This document shows, piece by piece, positions 6,379-6,950 of a stretch of DNA of 6,950 nucleotides. Within the stretch, counting starts at the first letter, position 1; every line of letters starts with the position of its first letter. Both the position numbers and the translations under genes were made by a program. The notes beneath the pieces are model-generated. The model did not search any database. It was not told the DNA's origin and worked only from the letters and a program-made list of their open reading frames with translations. The stretch comes from CAYFMH01 sp964344165 (lineage in GTDB: Bacteria; Patescibacteriota; Gracilibacteria; UBA4473). The stretch spans positions 1 to 6,950 of the forward strand of contig CAYFMH010000085.1 in assembly GCA_964344165.1 (NCBI GenBank), read 5' to 3'.

Positions 6379-6950
6379 TTATTTCTCAATATTTGCAAAC
6401 CTCCCCTCCACTACATTCTCAATCATATTAAACCCATTGTCCCCCTTCATGGTGAGGATGGATTCCGGGTGGAATTGCACACTCTCAATTGGTAATGTGT
6501 GATGCCGGATTGCCATACAGATATCATCAGATGTGGCCGAAACCTCAAAACAATCTGGTACTTCATTGGCCGCGAGCGAGTGGTATCGTCCTCCGAGGAA
6601 TGGATTTTCAAGCCCCGTAAAAATGGTCTTCCCATCATGATCCATCATCGTGGATTTGCCATGGACAGGTTTCACCAGTTTCAGACTTCCACCGAAGTGT
6701 TCGATTAAGGCTTCATGTCCCAGGCAAACCCCAAAGATGGGATATTTTTTTTCGTAGGCAGCGATGATGGCCATTAGATTTCCGGCTTTTTTGGGAATGG
6801 AGGGGCCAGGGGAGAGGACAAGTAGATCGGGATTTACTTCTTCAATTTTTTCTACGGCTACATCGTTTCGGTACACCTCCACGTCACAATCCAATTGTCG
6901 GAAGTAATCCACCAGATTGAAGGTAAAAGAATCAAAGTTGTCGATGATGC
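6379..6950 (-). CDS. trpG: Anthranilate synthase glutamine amidotransferase component TrpG (N-terminal few residues outside window)
   Basis: A class I glutamine amidotransferase that releases ammonia from glutamine for TrpE. The frame is open to the window edge: upstream of the GTG at 6912 it reads IIDNFDSFTFNL, the TrpG N-terminus, so that GTG is internal and only about 3-5 residues are missing. Seen: oxyanion motif LSPGPSIP, nucleophile Cys in FGVCLGHE (codon 6726-6724), RYHSL, and the His/Glu of VQFHPES (His codon 6471-6469, Glu codon 6465-6463), so the catalytic triad is intact. Conserved HGK and the mid-length (about 190) favour TrpG/PabA. The neighbouring trpDCF favours TrpG, though a dual role with PabB cannot be excluded. 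trpE is not visible and may lie upstream. Confidence 0.92.
   Translation of the reverse strand, partial: IIDNFDSFTFNLVDYFRQLDCDVEVYRNDVAVEKIEEVNPDLLVLSPGPSIPKKAGNLMAIIAAYEKKYPIFGVCLGHEALIEHFGGSLKLVKPVHGKSTMMDHDGKTIFTGLENPFLGGRYHSLAANEVPDCFEVSATSDDICMAIRHHTLPIESVQFHPESILTMKGDNGFNMIENVVEGRFANIEK

Noticed and set aside
6712..6714. Glu instead of Gln in the TrpG motif CLGHE
   Set aside because: The class I amidotransferase signature tolerates Gln, Glu or His here; catalytic Cys, His and Glu are all present.
1..6950. Alternative genetic code with UGA as glycine
   Set aside because: No in-frame TGA occurs in any real gene, and glycines use normal codons. TAA-only stops are a bias, not recoding.
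1..6950. tRNA, rRNA, CRISPR array or transposase
   Set aside because: No cloverleaf, rRNA motif, regularly spaced repeat-spacer pattern or transposase domain seen on either strand.

Overview
The window reads as a chromosomal segment of a bacterium from the Candidate Phyla Radiation (Patescibacteria). The main evidence is a PrgI-family membrane protein followed directly by a TraC-like protein, an arrangement I know mainly from those genomes. Retention of tryptophan biosynthesis would fit one of the less reduced lineages, such as Peregrinibacteria, but that placement is inference. Every one of the five genes with a visible stop ends in TAA, and there is no in-frame TGA across roughly 2,000 codons. 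The standard bacterial code therefore applies, not the UGA=Gly code of Gracilibacteria/Absconditabacteria. GC is about 47% in sampled lines of gyrA, trpDCF and trpG, but only about 22-33% in the kinase gene between trpG and trpDCF.

Layout. Bases 1-1835 (+ strand) hold the C-terminal two thirds of DNA gyrase subunit A. Everything else is on the minus strand. A two-gene unit (PrgI-like 3120->2683, then TraC-like with a C-terminal membrane anchor 2670->1768) converges on gyrA, and the two coding regions overlap by 68 bp. An AT-rich 250-bp spacer (3121-3370) carries the promoter of the prgI unit and the terminator of the next operon. From the right edge to 3371 runs a tightly packed tryptophan operon: trpG (5' end cut by the window edge), a uridine-kinase-like gene 2 bp downstream, then 6 bp later a 797-residue fusion of TrpD, TrpC and TrpF.

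How the genes work together. TrpG supplies ammonia to anthranilate synthase; TrpE must lie outside the window. The TrpD-TrpC-TrpF fusion then carries anthranilate to indole-3-glycerol phosphate in one polypeptide. TrpA and TrpB are not directly downstream, because the operon ends in a hairpin/T-run terminator. The kinase has no obvious role in the pathway and looks like a low-GC insertion.

The most notable observation is that the trpDCF coding sequence carries several long palindromes in frame. Two are diverged copies of the same 28-bp element inside the TrpD part, read in different frames. The others are two back-to-back palindromes encoding 16 residues in the early IGPS region just after the TrpD/TrpC junction. 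This resembles the palindromic elements known inside Rickettsia genes.
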